A DNA stretch of 64,000 bases from NCBI GenBank assembly GCA_032251335.1, contig JAVVDW010000008.1, positions 1 to 64,000 on the forward strand. Direction: 5' to 3'. The notes below the pieces were generated by a model. The model was not told the origin of the DNA. It saw nothing but the letters and a program-made list of their open reading frames with translations, and did no database searches. Made by a program: the position numbers and the translations under genes. This document shows, piece by piece, positions 1 to 8,077 of this stretch; position 1 is the first letter of the stretch; every line of letters begins with the position of its first letter. This DNA comes from UM-FILTER-40-17 sp032251335 (GTDB lineage: Bacteria > Bacteroidota > Bacteroidia > Flavobacteriales > Flavobacteriaceae).

Positions 1-430
1 ATAGGCATTAGGTTGTTTGTTATACGTTATTCGTTACTCGTTATTTGTTTGGAGGCATTAGCCAATAGCCATTAGCCAAGAGCCAAAAGGCATTAGGGGT
101 TATATGTTATTTGTTGCTCGTTACTTATTCAACGTTCTAATTCATCATATCATCACATCATCGTATCATTAAATCCCACAAACTCTATAAACTGTCATGC
201 TGAACTCGTTTCAGCATCTCACTCAAGGAATTGTTACCCTGAGCGCAGTCGAGGGGCAGCGCAAGCAAGTTAAGAGTGACAGCTAATGGTTATTGGTTAT
301 AAGTTAGTTGTTGTTTGTTTTGAGCCATAAGCCATTAGGCATTAGGTTGTTTGTTATAAGTTATACGTTACTCGTTATTTGTTTGAAAGCCAAGAGCCAT
401 TAGGCATTAGTGTTATAAGTTATTTGTTAT
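1..430. repeat. Degenerate AT-rich direct repeats at the left edge
   Basis: The stretch is built from variants of two words: a block like GCCATTAGGCATTAG and a block like GTTATACGTTACTCGTTATTTG. The copy at 3-51 is repeated almost exactly at 337-385, and shorter pieces lie near 75-125 and 390-430. There is no constant repeat-spacer pattern, so it is not a CRISPR array. It lies downstream of the minus-strand UpxY-like gene. The rest up to 552 shows no gene. It looks like slippage-prone intergenic filler; no function is visible. Confidence 0.7.
193..260 (-). repeat. Intergenic hairpin repeat, family B copy 1
   Basis: This is the reverse complement of most of the element at 3607-3672. Both contain the word CTCGACTGCGCTC and the half-palindrome CTGAAACGAGTTCAG, which folds into a short stem. 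Sequences of this kind are common extragenic palindromes in Bacteroidota. No open frame is maintained across the copies. Confidence 0.7.
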
Positions 431-552
431 TCATCTAACATTTATAATTCAATATTCATTACGTCTTTGCTTGCAAAATTTCACGGCTCCGCCGCGTCAG
501 TCACATTATCATTTGCGACCAACATAGGATATTACCACGTTGTTTTTTCAAA

Positions 553-1056
553 CTAGGCGCTTTGGCTTAGTTCGGTTTCATTTGTGCGCTTACAGTATTG
601 TCCGGGCAAACGCACAATATAGCCCATTGATTCCAACACGAGGCAAACTTCCTTGCTGGAAACGGTTCTTACAATTCCTGTTTTGTTCTTAAAAGGACCT
701 TCGGCAACGGTAATGCTGTCGCCCGTTTTATAGTGAACGACTTCGCAGCTTACATTTTTTTGGCTGAGCCAACGCTGTAGGGTTTCAATTTCTTCATCTT
801 TCACGATAGCCGGTTTGCCCAACCAAAAAAGATATCGTACCACGCCCGGAACAACAAACACGCTGTTGCGTGATGTTTCCTTCAATCGTACAAAAACAAA
901 GGAGCTAAAAAGGGGTACGGTTAGCTTTTTTTTTCGGTCTGTCCATTGTCGAACTTCGGTTCGGGTAGGGCAGTAGCACTCAATGCCGGCCTTGTGAAGT
1001 GCCGTAGCCGTTTTGAGTTCCGTTCGGGGTTTCGTGTAAAGTACATACCAATTCAT
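553..1056 (-). CDS. UpxY/RfaH-like NusG-family transcription antiterminator
   Basis: A 167-residue NusG paralogue. The N-terminal half is an NGN domain (starts MNWYVLYTKPRTE, with the CYCPTRTE stretch near residue 28). The C-terminal part holds a KOW-like segment around residues 110-140 (GDSITVAEGPFKNKTGIV). Specialised NusG paralogues of this size (UpxY, RfaH, LoaP) keep RNA polymerase from terminating in long polysaccharide operons. Here it follows a nucleotide-sugar dehydrogenase by 20 bp on the same strand, which fits the edge of a capsule or exopolysaccharide locus continuing left of the window. The ATG start agrees with family starts. Recruitment to its own operon is inferred from context. 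Confidence 0.9.
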   Translation of the reverse strand: MNWYVLYTKPRTELKTATALHKAGIECYCPTRTEVRQWTDRKKKLTVPLFSSFVFVRLKETSRNSVFVVPGVVRYLFWLGKPAIVKDEEIETLQRWLSQKNVSCEVVHYKTGDSITVAEGPFKNKTGIVRTVSSKEVCLVLESMGYIVRLPGQYCKRTNETELSQSA

Positions 1057-1076
1057 GAGGCAATTTAGTCATTCGT

Positions 1077-2372
1077 TTACAACTTTCCGTCTATCGGACA
1101 TTTGAGTACGCATTTTACGTCATATACAACGGCTGTAGGTTTCTTCAAAAGTGCCAAATCCAATGATTCAAACGCCTGATGCGATACGGCAAGCACAACC
1201 GCATCAAATTTCTGCTTAGGCACATGGTTTACAATTTGCAATCCGTATTCGTGTTGCACTTCAGCCGGATTCGCCCAAGGATCATAAACCGTTACCCGAG
1301 CGCCAAAATCTTGTAGTCCACCCACCACATCTACAGCCTTGGTGTTGCGCACATCCGGGCAGTTTTCTTTAAAAGTGATGCCCAAAACCAACACTTCGGC
1401 ATCTTTTATTTTGATGTCTTTTTGGATCATGAGCTTTACGACTTCCGTGGCAACATAGCTACCCATACTGTCATTCAAACGCCTACCCGCCAAAATTATT
1501 TCGGGATGATAGCCTTTTTCCTGTGCCTTTTGTGCCAAATAATAAGGATCTACACCAATGCAATGCCCACCCACCAAGCCGGGTTTAAACTTTAAAAAAT
1601 TCCACTTTGTGGCGGCGGCGTCGAGCACGGCCTGGGTGTCAATTTCTAACAAATTAAAAATTTTGGCCAGTTCGTTCACAAATGCGATGTTGATGTCGCG
1701 TTGTGCATTTTCAATTACTTTGGCGGCTTCAGCTACTTTGATGCTGGGTGCCAAGTGCGTCCCGGCAGTGATTACGGAACGATAAAGTGCATCCACTTTT
1801 TGTCCGATTGCGGGCGTAGAACCCGATGTGACTTTCAATATTTTTTCGACGGTGTGTTCTTTGTCGCCGGGATTGATGCGCTCGGGCGAATAACCGGCAT
1901 AAAAATCTTTGTTAAACACCAACCCGGATACACGCTCTAAAACAGGGACGCATTCCTCTTCAGTGACACCCGGATAAACGGTAGATTCGTAAATGACAAT
2001 ATCGCCCTTTTTCAGTACCTTACCAATAGATTCACTCGATTTGTACAAGGGCGATAAATCGGGCCGGTTGTGCTTGTCCACAGGTGTCGGCACCGTAATG
2101 ATGTATATGTTTGAAGCAGCAATGTCTTTTAATTCAGCAGAACAATAGAGCCCGTTTTTATCATCGGCTTGTGGTTTTAAGACGGCTTGAAGATCGGTGT
2201 CCGAGACTTCTAAAGTTGTATCTTTTCCTGTGTTGAGTGCTGCAACCCGTTCGGTGTTGATGTCAAAACCAACTACGGGATATTTGGTTGCAAAAAGGCG
2301 TGCGAGTGGCAATCCTACATAACCGAGGCCCACAACGGCAATTTCGATTTTTTCTTCTGTCATTACATTCAT
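1077..2372 (-). CDS. tviB: Nucleotide-sugar dehydrogenase (UDP-HexNAc dehydrogenase, TviB/WbpA type)
   Basis: A 431-residue UDP-sugar 6-dehydrogenase that oxidises a UDP-N-acetylhexosamine to the uronic acid with two NAD+. The Rossmann motif GLGYVGLPLA is at residues 15-24. The catalytic cysteine is C271 in GGHCIGVDPYYL, and a conserved lysine is K218. The GGHCIGVDPYYL wording matches the TviB/WbpA branch more than UDP-glucose dehydrogenase proper, so UDP-GlcNAc or UDP-GalNAc is the likelier substrate. It is transcribed with the downstream UpxY-like gene. A -7 box (2384-2391) ends only 11 bp before this ATG, so the in-frame ATG at codon 4 (2363) may be the real start. Confidence 0.9.
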   Translation of the reverse strand: MNVMTEEKIEIAVVGLGYVGLPLARLFATKYPVVGFDINTERVAALNTGKDTTLEVSDTDLQAVLKPQADDKNGLYCSAELKDIAASNIYIITVPTPVDKHNRPDLSPLYKSSESIGKVLKKGDIVIYESTVYPGVTEEECVPVLERVSGLVFNKDFYAGYSPERINPGDKEHTVEKILKVTSGSTPAIGQKVDALYRSVITAGTHLAPSIKVAEAAKVIENAQRDINIAFVNELAKIFNLLEIDTQAVLDAAATKWNFLKFKPGLVGGHCIGVDPYYLAQKAQEKGYHPEIILAGRRLNDSMGSYVATEVVKLMIQKDIKIKDAEVLVLGITFKENCPDVRNTKAVDVVGGLQDFGARVTVYDPWANPAEVQHEYGLQIVNHVPKQKFDAVVLAVSHQAFESLDLALLKKPTAVVYDVKCVLKCPIDGKL

Positions 2373-2383
2373 AGTTGTATTGG

Positions 2384-2391
2384 CAAAAGTA
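2384..2391 (-). promoter_or_regulatory. Promoter -7 box TACTTTTG
   Basis: On the minus strand this reads TACTTTTG, matching the Bacteroidota -7 consensus TAnnTTTG. It sits just upstream of the nucleotide-sugar dehydrogenase. No clear -33 TTTG is seen at the usual 19-20 nt spacing. Confidence 0.5.
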
Positions 2392-2584
2392 ATTTTTTTT
2401 AACGGATAAACGAGGTCGTATTTTTTTATGTTGAAGCTTTTAACAGCTCATTTTTTTTGATTTAACCATAATTTAAAATTAGAATGTAACTCCATCTTAA
2501 TATCATCTATAAAACAGGAATTGAATAAGCATGCAATTGTAGCCGCGTTTTAAAAAAGTACTGCGACATGTCTGAACAATTTTT

Positions 2585-2592
2585 TACATTTA
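2585..2592 (+). promoter_or_regulatory. Probable promoter -7 box TACATTTA for cdaA
   Basis: TACATTTA differs from TAnnTTTG at the last base and lies 13 nt before the TTG start of cdaA. That would give a very short leader. The -33 element is not recognisable. Confidence 0.35.
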
Positions 2593-2605
2593 CAAAAACT
2601 ACGTT

Positions 2606-3394
2606 TTGGAACAGATCAACAGTTTTGATATTGGATTTTTAGACATATTAGACATCGTATTGATGGCATTTTTGCTGTATTCTGTGTACAGATTGGTTCG
2701 GGGCACGGTGGCGATCCCCATTTTTATCGGCATTGTGATGGTTTATCTGATTTGGAAACTCACAGAATTGCTACACATGACTTTGCTGAGCACGCTGTTG
2801 GGACAGTTCATCAATGTGGGTGTCTTTGCCTTGATAGTGGTTTTTCAACAAGAAATCAGAAAATTTTTACTGCTGATTGGTTCTACGCGATTTCTCAAAA
2901 AGATAAAACTTTTCGAAAAATTAAAGTTTGACAAAAACGGCAACCCGGCCGCGCTTACGGATGTGAAAGCCATTTTAGATGCTTTTCAAAACATGAGCAT
3001 TTCAAAAACGGGTGCGCTTGTGGTGATTCAGCGCAGCAATGCACTCGAATTTGTCAAGAACAGTGGCGATCGCATGCAGATTCAAGTGACGCAGCCTATC
3101 TTAGAAAGTATATTCTTCAAAAACAGCCCGCTGCACGACGGCGCAGCACTCATAGAGGGCAACACCATCACGGCCACACGTGTCATTTTACCCGTCACAG
3201 CCGACATAAAGGTGCCCAGCCGTTTTGGATTGCGCCACCGAGCTGCTATTGGCATTACGGAGAAAACAGATGCCTTAGCTTTAGTGGTTTCTGAGGAAAA
3301 CGGTGTGATTTCTTATTTTAAAAATGGTGAATTTATCCCTTTTGATGATTTGGATTCGTTGAAAAGTATTATTCAGGAAGATTTGCTAGTGTAA
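2606..3394 (+). CDS. cdaA: Diadenylate cyclase CdaA (c-di-AMP synthase)
   Basis: A 262-residue membrane enzyme that condenses two ATP into cyclic di-AMP. Three hydrophobic segments span residues 10-90 and end in the family stretch VVFQQEIRKFLL. The DisA_N catalytic domain follows from about 115 to 250, with the DGA motif at 178-180 and RHRAA at 210-214, both needed for ATP binding and catalysis. The start is a TTG: the next ATG (codon 20, 2663) would remove the conserved FLDILDI segment that precedes the first helix in homologues. It is divergent from the polysaccharide genes and followed by a long gap. A predicted hydrolase of the same nucleotide, PgpH-like, lies at 38358. Confidence 0.93.
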   Translation: MEQINSFDIGFLDILDIVLMAFLLYSVYRLVRGTVAIPIFIGIVMVYLIWKLTELLHMTLLSTLLGQFINVGVFALIVVFQQEIRKFLLLIGSTRFLKKIKLFEKLKFDKNGNPAALTDVKAILDAFQNMSISKTGALVVIQRSNALEFVKNSGDRMQIQVTQPILESIFFKNSPLHDGAALIEGNTITATRVILPVTADIKVPSRFGLRHRAAIGITEKTDALALVVSEENGVISYFKNGEFIPFDDLDSLKSIIQEDLLV

Positions 3395-3581
3395 CGGATG
3401 TTTTTGGCCAATAGCGGGTAAATCGTTTTTTGATGAATGCCCGTCAGGCATCAGTTTTAATGGGCAAATTCAACTATTGAAAGTATAGGGATTGCATATC
3501 GGCCTGCGAAAAAATACTGAAAATCAGCGGCGCAACTCTCAAAAATACCCCCATGCGCTGTCAATCAAAAACACACTGAAG

Positions 3582-3672
3582 TGTCACCCTGAACTTGTTT
3601 CAGGGTCTTGCCCCTCGACTGCGCTCGGGGTGACAAGTCCTTGAGTGAGATACTGAAACGAGTTCAGCATGA
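3582..3672 (+). repeat. Intergenic hairpin repeat, family B copy 2
   Basis: Three short palindromes follow one another: ACCCTGAA...TTTCAGGGT, CCCCTCGA...GCTCGGGG and CTGAAACGAGTTCAG. The right two thirds match 193-260 in inverted orientation. It lies in the 399-bp gap (3395-3793) between cdaA and the ABC exporter. Nothing else is recognisable there. Confidence 0.7.
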
Positions 3673-3793
3673 CAAATTGAGGAGTTCAGCATGATTAGGT
3701 TAAGCGAGTTTAGCCTGATTGGGTGTAGGAGATTTTTGAATCTCTAAATTGAAATATAAAGGTCGTGAGCAAAAAAGATTATGCAAACTTGTC

Positions 3794-5566
3794 TCACACC
3801 GCAGCTACTTCTTTGGCAAACTGCATTTCGTATAATTTTTTGTAGTAACCGTTTTCTATGGAAAGCAATTCCTTGTGTGTACCGTCTTCAACCAATTTGC
3901 CTTGTTCCATCACCAAAATCCGATTGGCTTTTTTGACGGTGGCCAACCTGTGGGCAATGATGATAGAGGTGCGTCCTTTGGTGATTTTTTTCGTCGCTTT
4001 TTGCAACAGTTGCTCAGAGTAGGTATCGATGGAAGAGGTGGCTTCATCCATAATTAAAATACCCGGATTGGAAATGTAAGCGCGCAAAAAGGCAATCATT
4101 TGTCGTTGTCCGGCAGAGAGCATAGCACCGCGCTCTTTCACGTTGTAGTTGTAACCGTCCGGGAGCGAAATAAAAAATTCGTGCAAACCAATTTCTTTGG
4201 CGGCATTTTCTACTTCTTCGAGCGTAATGCCGGGCTTGTTTAAACTGATATTGTTAAAAATGGTATCGGCAAACAAGAAAACGTCTTGTAAAACAATGGC
4301 AATTTTACTGCGCAAATCGGAGAGTTGTAAATCTTTAATATTGACATCATCCAGGTAAATGGCACCACCGTTAATTTCATAAAAACGACCCAAAAGATTG
4401 ATGATGGTCGATTTTCCGGCACCTGTAGCCCCCACCAAAGCGATGGTTTCACCGGGTTTCACATCAAAGGACAAGTCGCGCAGTAAGGGCTCGTCGTCCA
4501 CGTAGGAAAATTTGACGTGCTCAAAACGAATGGCACCTCGGAAGTGGGTAACCGTCAAATGGCCTGTGTTTTGTATAGACGATTCTGTATCCAAAATATT
4601 AAAAACGCGGTTGGCAGCCACCATGCCCATTTGCAGCGTATTAAATTTATCGGCAATTTGCCGTAGCGGCCTGAAGAGCATTTGAGACAACTCAACAAAC
4701 ATTACAATCAACCCCAAGGTGATGTCGGTTTCTGCGCCTATAATTTGCAAACCGCCATACCAGGCAATCAAACCTATGGTGATGGAAGTGGAAAGTTCGG
4801 CTATGGGGAAGAATATAGAGTTGTACAAAACCGTTTTCAACCAAGCATCCTGATGTTTTTTGTTGATTTCCATAAAACTTTCATGCTCCACCTTTTCACG
4901 ACCAAAAAGTTGAACAATCTGCATGCCCGTGATGCGTTCCTGTACAAAGGAATTCAAATTTGCTACCTGATTTCGCACCTCGTTAAAGGCTTTTTTCATA
5001 GCCTTTTGGAAAACACGGGTGGCGTACAAAATGAGTGGCATCAACGAAAGAGAAACTAAGGTAAGCTCTACATCGTAATACAACATCACCCCGAGAATCA
5101 CGCCCATCTTGAGCAAATCGCTCATGATGGTAAACAGCCCTTCACTAAAAATACTGGAGATGGTTTCTATATCGCTTACAGACCGCGTAACGAGTCGGCC
5201 CACAGATGCCTTATCAAAATATTGCATTTTGAAAGTGAGCAACTTTTGAAATAGTTTGATGCGTATATCCCGAATGACGCTTTGCCCCAAGAGATTTGAG
5301 AAATAAATAAACGAAAATTGACAAATCACTTCCAGCATCAACACCAAAAACATCATCAAAACAATGAATTGGAGCCCGACCAGGTCTCGATTTTGAATAA
5401 AATTATCGATAGCTTCTTTGGCCAACATGGGACGCGCCACGCCAAAGGCCGACAACAAAACGGCTGCTAAAAGCGAAATCACAAAAACACCTTTGTAGGC
5501 TGCTGAATAGCGCAGTAGGCGTTTTAGCAATTTGATATCGAAGGCATTTCCGGTTTGTTCAGGCAT
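3794..5566 (-). CDS. ABC exporter, MsbA-like half transporter (TMD-NBD fusion)
   Basis: A 590-residue type IV ABC exporter half-subunit expected to act as a homodimer in the inner membrane. Residues 20-320 hold six membrane helices. The nucleotide-binding domain follows with Walker A GATGAGKST (379-387), Q-loop Q427, signature LSAGQ (483-487), Walker B ILIMDE (503-508) and H-loop H539. Members of this subgroup move lipids or drugs, and the exact cargo cannot be told from sequence. It starts 4 bp after truA ends, so the two are probably cotranscribed. Confidence 0.9.
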   Translation of the reverse strand: MPEQTGNAFDIKLLKRLLRYSAAYKGVFVISLLAAVLLSAFGVARPMLAKEAIDNFIQNRDLVGLQFIVLMMFLVLMLEVICQFSFIYFSNLLGQSVIRDIRIKLFQKLLTFKMQYFDKASVGRLVTRSVSDIETISSIFSEGLFTIMSDLLKMGVILGVMLYYDVELTLVSLSLMPLILYATRVFQKAMKKAFNEVRNQVANLNSFVQERITGMQIVQLFGREKVEHESFMEINKKHQDAWLKTVLYNSIFFPIAELSTSITIGLIAWYGGLQIIGAETDITLGLIVMFVELSQMLFRPLRQIADKFNTLQMGMVAANRVFNILDTESSIQNTGHLTVTHFRGAIRFEHVKFSYVDDEPLLRDLSFDVKPGETIALVGATGAGKSTIINLLGRFYEINGGAIYLDDVNIKDLQLSDLRSKIAIVLQDVFLFADTIFNNISLNKPGITLEEVENAAKEIGLHEFFISLPDGYNYNVKERGAMLSAGQRQMIAFLRAYISNPGILIMDEATSSIDTYSEQLLQKATKKITKGRTSIIIAHRLATVKKANRILVMEQGKLVEDGTHKELLSIENGYYKKLYEMQFAKEVAAV

Positions 5567-5570
5567 GGGT

Positions 5571-6314
5571 TTAATCTAAAAAAATATCGTTTGGATAGCC
5601 GATGGAAACCAGAGAAAGCCCGTGTGCGGGGACTGAAAATCCGGCTTCTGACCGGTTCTGATTCAATATGATTTGATGCATATTTGCCACCGTTTTTTTG
5701 CCGCTTCCAATATCTAAAAGCGTTCCCACGATGGCCCGCACCATATTGCGCAGAAACCGATTGGCAGTAATTTGAAAAATCAGCAAAGCGCCATCAACTC
5801 GCCAGTTTACTTCATCTATGTGGCAAAGATAGTGGTTTACATCCGTGTTTGATTTTGAAAAGCATTTGAAATTTTCATATTGCTTCAAAATATCGGCGGC
5901 TTCTTGCATGGCTTCAAGATGCAAAGGCGTTTGCAGGTAAAATGCCCTATCGGTCAAAAATGGATTTTTTTGGGTAGTAATGGTATAGGTGTAAGTGCGC
6001 TTCACAGCATCATATCGCGCATGGGCATCTTGCCGTACCGGCATGCATTCATACACAGCAATGTCTTTGGGCAGCAGACTGTTAAGTCGAAATACGAGGT
6101 TAGCCTCAGGTGATTGGTTCGTATTAAAATGCAAATAATATTCATGGGCGTGGACTCCGGTGTCGGTTCGTCCGGCACCCGTCACAGCCGTCTTTGTTCC
6201 CAAGATCAGGCTTAGTGCTTTTTCAATGGTTTCTTGAACAGTCGCCACACCCGGTTGTGTTTGCCAACCGTGATAGGCACCTCCATGATAGGCTAGTTTT
6301 AAAAAATACCTCAA
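5571..6314 (-). CDS. truA: tRNA pseudouridine(38-40) synthase TruA
   Basis: A 247-residue cytoplasmic enzyme that isomerises uridines 38-40 in the tRNA anticodon arm. The catalytic aspartate is D51 in GRTDTGVHA, and the substrate-binding stretch NRFLRNMVRAIVGTL lies near the C-terminal third. The protein begins MRYFLKLAYHGGAYHGWQ, where family members normally begin, but the codon is TTG rather than ATG. It is the first gene of a two-gene unit with the ABC exporter. Confidence 0.95.
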   Translation of the reverse strand: MRYFLKLAYHGGAYHGWQTQPGVATVQETIEKALSLILGTKTAVTGAGRTDTGVHAHEYYLHFNTNQSPEANLVFRLNSLLPKDIAVYECMPVRQDAHARYDAVKRTYTYTITTQKNPFLTDRAFYLQTPLHLEAMQEAADILKQYENFKCFSKSNTDVNHYLCHIDEVNWRVDGALLIFQITANRFLRNMVRAIVGTLLDIGSGKKTVANMHQIILNQNRSEAGFSVPAHGLSLVSIGYPNDIFLD

Positions 6315-6646
6315 GCTGTGTTTTGTTTGAAAGTGTACAAAAATATTAAATGAATTGGCATAAACCGGTAAAAATACTTTCGTTAACGAATTTTTAAAAC
6401 CCGATGCCTTTTGGTAATGTTTCTAAATGAATACTTTTACTGGCTTTCCCGATTGCCGAACCCGAAAGATTTTTATAACTTTTCACGTCTGGAATAATTA
6501 ACATTAACATGAAACGCCCATGTAAAAAGAGTGACACACAGGAGTATGATTATCGTAGGGCGTTCCGTGCCTGTACTGAGCGCAGTCGAAACATGACCGA
6601 TAAAAACACTTGTATTGAGCGCAGTCGAAATAAATAAAATAAACAG
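6315..6646. other. Divergent intergenic region holding a repeat copy
   Basis: This 332-bp gap separates minus-strand truA from the plus-strand phosphoesterase. Apart from the family A repeat at 6510-6597 and an extra half unit at about 6612-6630, which repeats the GAGCGCAGTCGAAA word, no gene or clear promoter box was recognised. Confidence 0.6.
6510..6597 (-). repeat. Intergenic hairpin repeat, family A copy 1
   Basis: One of four copies of an about 88-bp element (others at 10866, 35653 and 58156). It is delimited by GAAACGCCC on one side and GGGCGTTCC inside, which pair as a 9-bp stem with one G-U. It also contains TTTCGACTGCGCTCAG. This copy is inverted relative to the other three. An extra partial unit follows at 6612-6630. 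Confidence 0.85.
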
Positions 6647-7144
6647 ATGAAAAAAATCTTACTGCTTTCGGATACCCATGGATTTTTGGATGACAAAATA
6701 CGCAAATATGCAAATTGGGCAGATGAAATTTGGCATGCGGGCGACATAGGTACTTTAGAGGTGGCTGAAAAACTTCAGGCGTTGAAACCCCTGCGGGCGG
6801 TTTACGGAAACATAGACGGGCAGGAAATCCGCTCGGTGTATCCGCTGCACAACCGCTTTGATTGTGAGCAAGTTTCGGTTTGGATGACACACATTGGCGG
6901 TTATCCGGGAAAATACAATCCTGCCATCCGGGAGGAATTGTACAAAAACCCGCCCAAATTGTTTATTTGCGGCCATTCGCACATCCTGAAAGTGCAATTT
7001 GACCCAAAAATAAAAACACTCCACATGAACCCGGGTGCTGCCGGAATTTACGGTTTTCACCAAGTGAGGACGATGCTCCGGTTTGAAATCAACGGGGATA
7101 AAATTGAAAAATTGGAGGTGGTGGAGTTTGATAAAAAGCCGTAA
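6647..7144 (+). CDS. YfcE/MJ0936-type metallophosphoesterase
   Basis: A 165-residue calcineurin-like phosphodiesterase of the compact YfcE class. The metal-binding motifs appear in order: DTH at residues 9-11, GDIG near 33, GNID near 55 and GHSH near 109, followed by the NPGA segment. Such proteins hydrolyse phosphodiesters with a two-metal centre in the cytoplasm, and the natural substrate is unknown. It stands alone between truA and the DUF4293 gene, an order I recall as common in flavobacteria. The start is an ATG just after a family A repeat. Confidence 0.85.
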   Translation: MKKILLLSDTHGFLDDKIRKYANWADEIWHAGDIGTLEVAEKLQALKPLRAVYGNIDGQEIRSVYPLHNRFDCEQVSVWMTHIGGYPGKYNPAIREELYKNPPKLFICGHSHILKVQFDPKIKTLHMNPGAAGIYGFHQVRTMLRFEINGDKIEKLEVVEFDKKP

Positions 7145-7305
7145 AGCTTACAGTTTAATATGTTGTTTATCAGGATACTGTTTTCAGGATTTGCTGTTTT
7201 TTTCTCCTTAGAAGAGGTCTAACCAGCCATTTGCAGTTTAGGGTAAGTTAAGATAAAAACCACAGTTTTGAGAATTAATTCGGATAGCAGGTTTTGAAAA
7301 TATTT

Positions 7306-7338
7306 AAAAAAAAATCCGCGCCACTCCTGACGCGGATT
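7306..7338 (-). terminator. Intrinsic terminator after DUF4293 gene
   Basis: The perfect 8-bp stem AATCCGCG/CGCGGATT with a 10-nt loop is followed on the minus strand by a run of T residues. It lies 24 bp past the stop of the DUF4293 gene. Confidence 0.85.
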
Positions 7339-7361
7339 CATACGCACTACGATAGATGGTT

Positions 7362-7769
7362 TTATCTGAGCCTGTCAGCAGATTTTACGAGCGCCTCATC
7401 CTTTTTAATCGCCCTATTGGCCAAGGCCAAAAAGGCAATAGAAACAACAGGCATGAGTAGCCCAATACCCTTCTCCGAGACAGCTGCCTCTCCGGATATC
7501 GTTAGCGACTGATACACAAAAAAACCAAGCAATATAAAGTTGACAAGAATACCCAAACGATTGAGTACAAATTGATTTTTACGTTTTTTAAATTTAAAAA
7601 CAGTATAGAAACTCAGTACGGCACCCGCCAAAAAAGTGGTCTGAATCCAAGCCGTGTCATCGGCATATGTGGCCGCGTTTTCGCCAATCCACAAAGGAAA
7701 AACAAAACCACCGAGCAAACTGCCAATGCCGGCCAAAAGCATGAATAAAGTTTGAATGCGTTGTATCAA
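7362..7769 (-). CDS. DUF4293 family four-helix membrane protein
   Basis: A 135-residue integral membrane protein beginning MIQRIQTLFMLLAG, the usual start of DUF4293 proteins. Four hydrophobic segments are visible (about 5-28, 44-60, 70-88 and 100-118), and the C-terminus is charged. The family is restricted to Bacteroidota, often sits beside rho, and has no known function. The start codon is TTG and was chosen because it recovers the conserved MIQRIQ opening. A strong terminator follows. Confidence 0.8.
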   Translation of the reverse strand: MIQRIQTLFMLLAGIGSLLGGFVFPLWIGENAATYADDTAWIQTTFLAGAVLSFYTVFKFKKRKNQFVLNRLGILVNFILLGFFVYQSLTISGEAAVSEKGIGLLMPVVSIAFLALANRAIKKDEALVKSADRLR

Positions 7770-7927
7770 AGTGATGCTGTTAATTCATGCAAAAATAAGA
7801 TTTTTCAAACGATGCGCCACTTGTCCAATCAAATTTTTAAACAAAAAATATAACCGGCTGATTGCAATAAATTTAGCTAGAATATCTTCTTAGAAAAAGT
7901 TAAATGTATGACCGTGTAAATATAAGT

Positions 7928-7958
7928 TTTGGCATTACAGATTTTTTTTTTAATATTG
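7928..7958 (+). promoter_or_regulatory. Candidate rho promoter (TTTG-N19-TAATATTG)
   Basis: A -33 TTTG at 7928-7931 is followed after exactly 19 nt by TAATATTG, one mismatch from TAnnTTTG. This leaves a leader of roughly 110 nt before rho, long enough for autoregulation as known for rho in other bacteria. The rest of the 308-bp gap (7770-8077) shows nothing else. Confidence 0.5.
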
Positions 7959-8077
7959 CATCAGAATCTTCACGATTTCTCCCAACTATTATCCTCAAAA
8001 GTATGCTATTGTAACACCTTCTATGTGTTACGACATCCGTTACAAGTATTATATTAAGACATTATCACAAAACATTC

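Noticed and set aside
1..430. Possible CRISPR array
   Set aside because: The repeats vary in length and sequence, have no unique spacers of constant size and no cas genes nearby.
6504..6890. Minus-strand frame containing repeated FDCAQY words
   Set aside because: It crosses a family A repeat and the start of the phosphoesterase gene. The repeated word is the translation of the GACTGCGCTCAG repeat core, not a protein domain.
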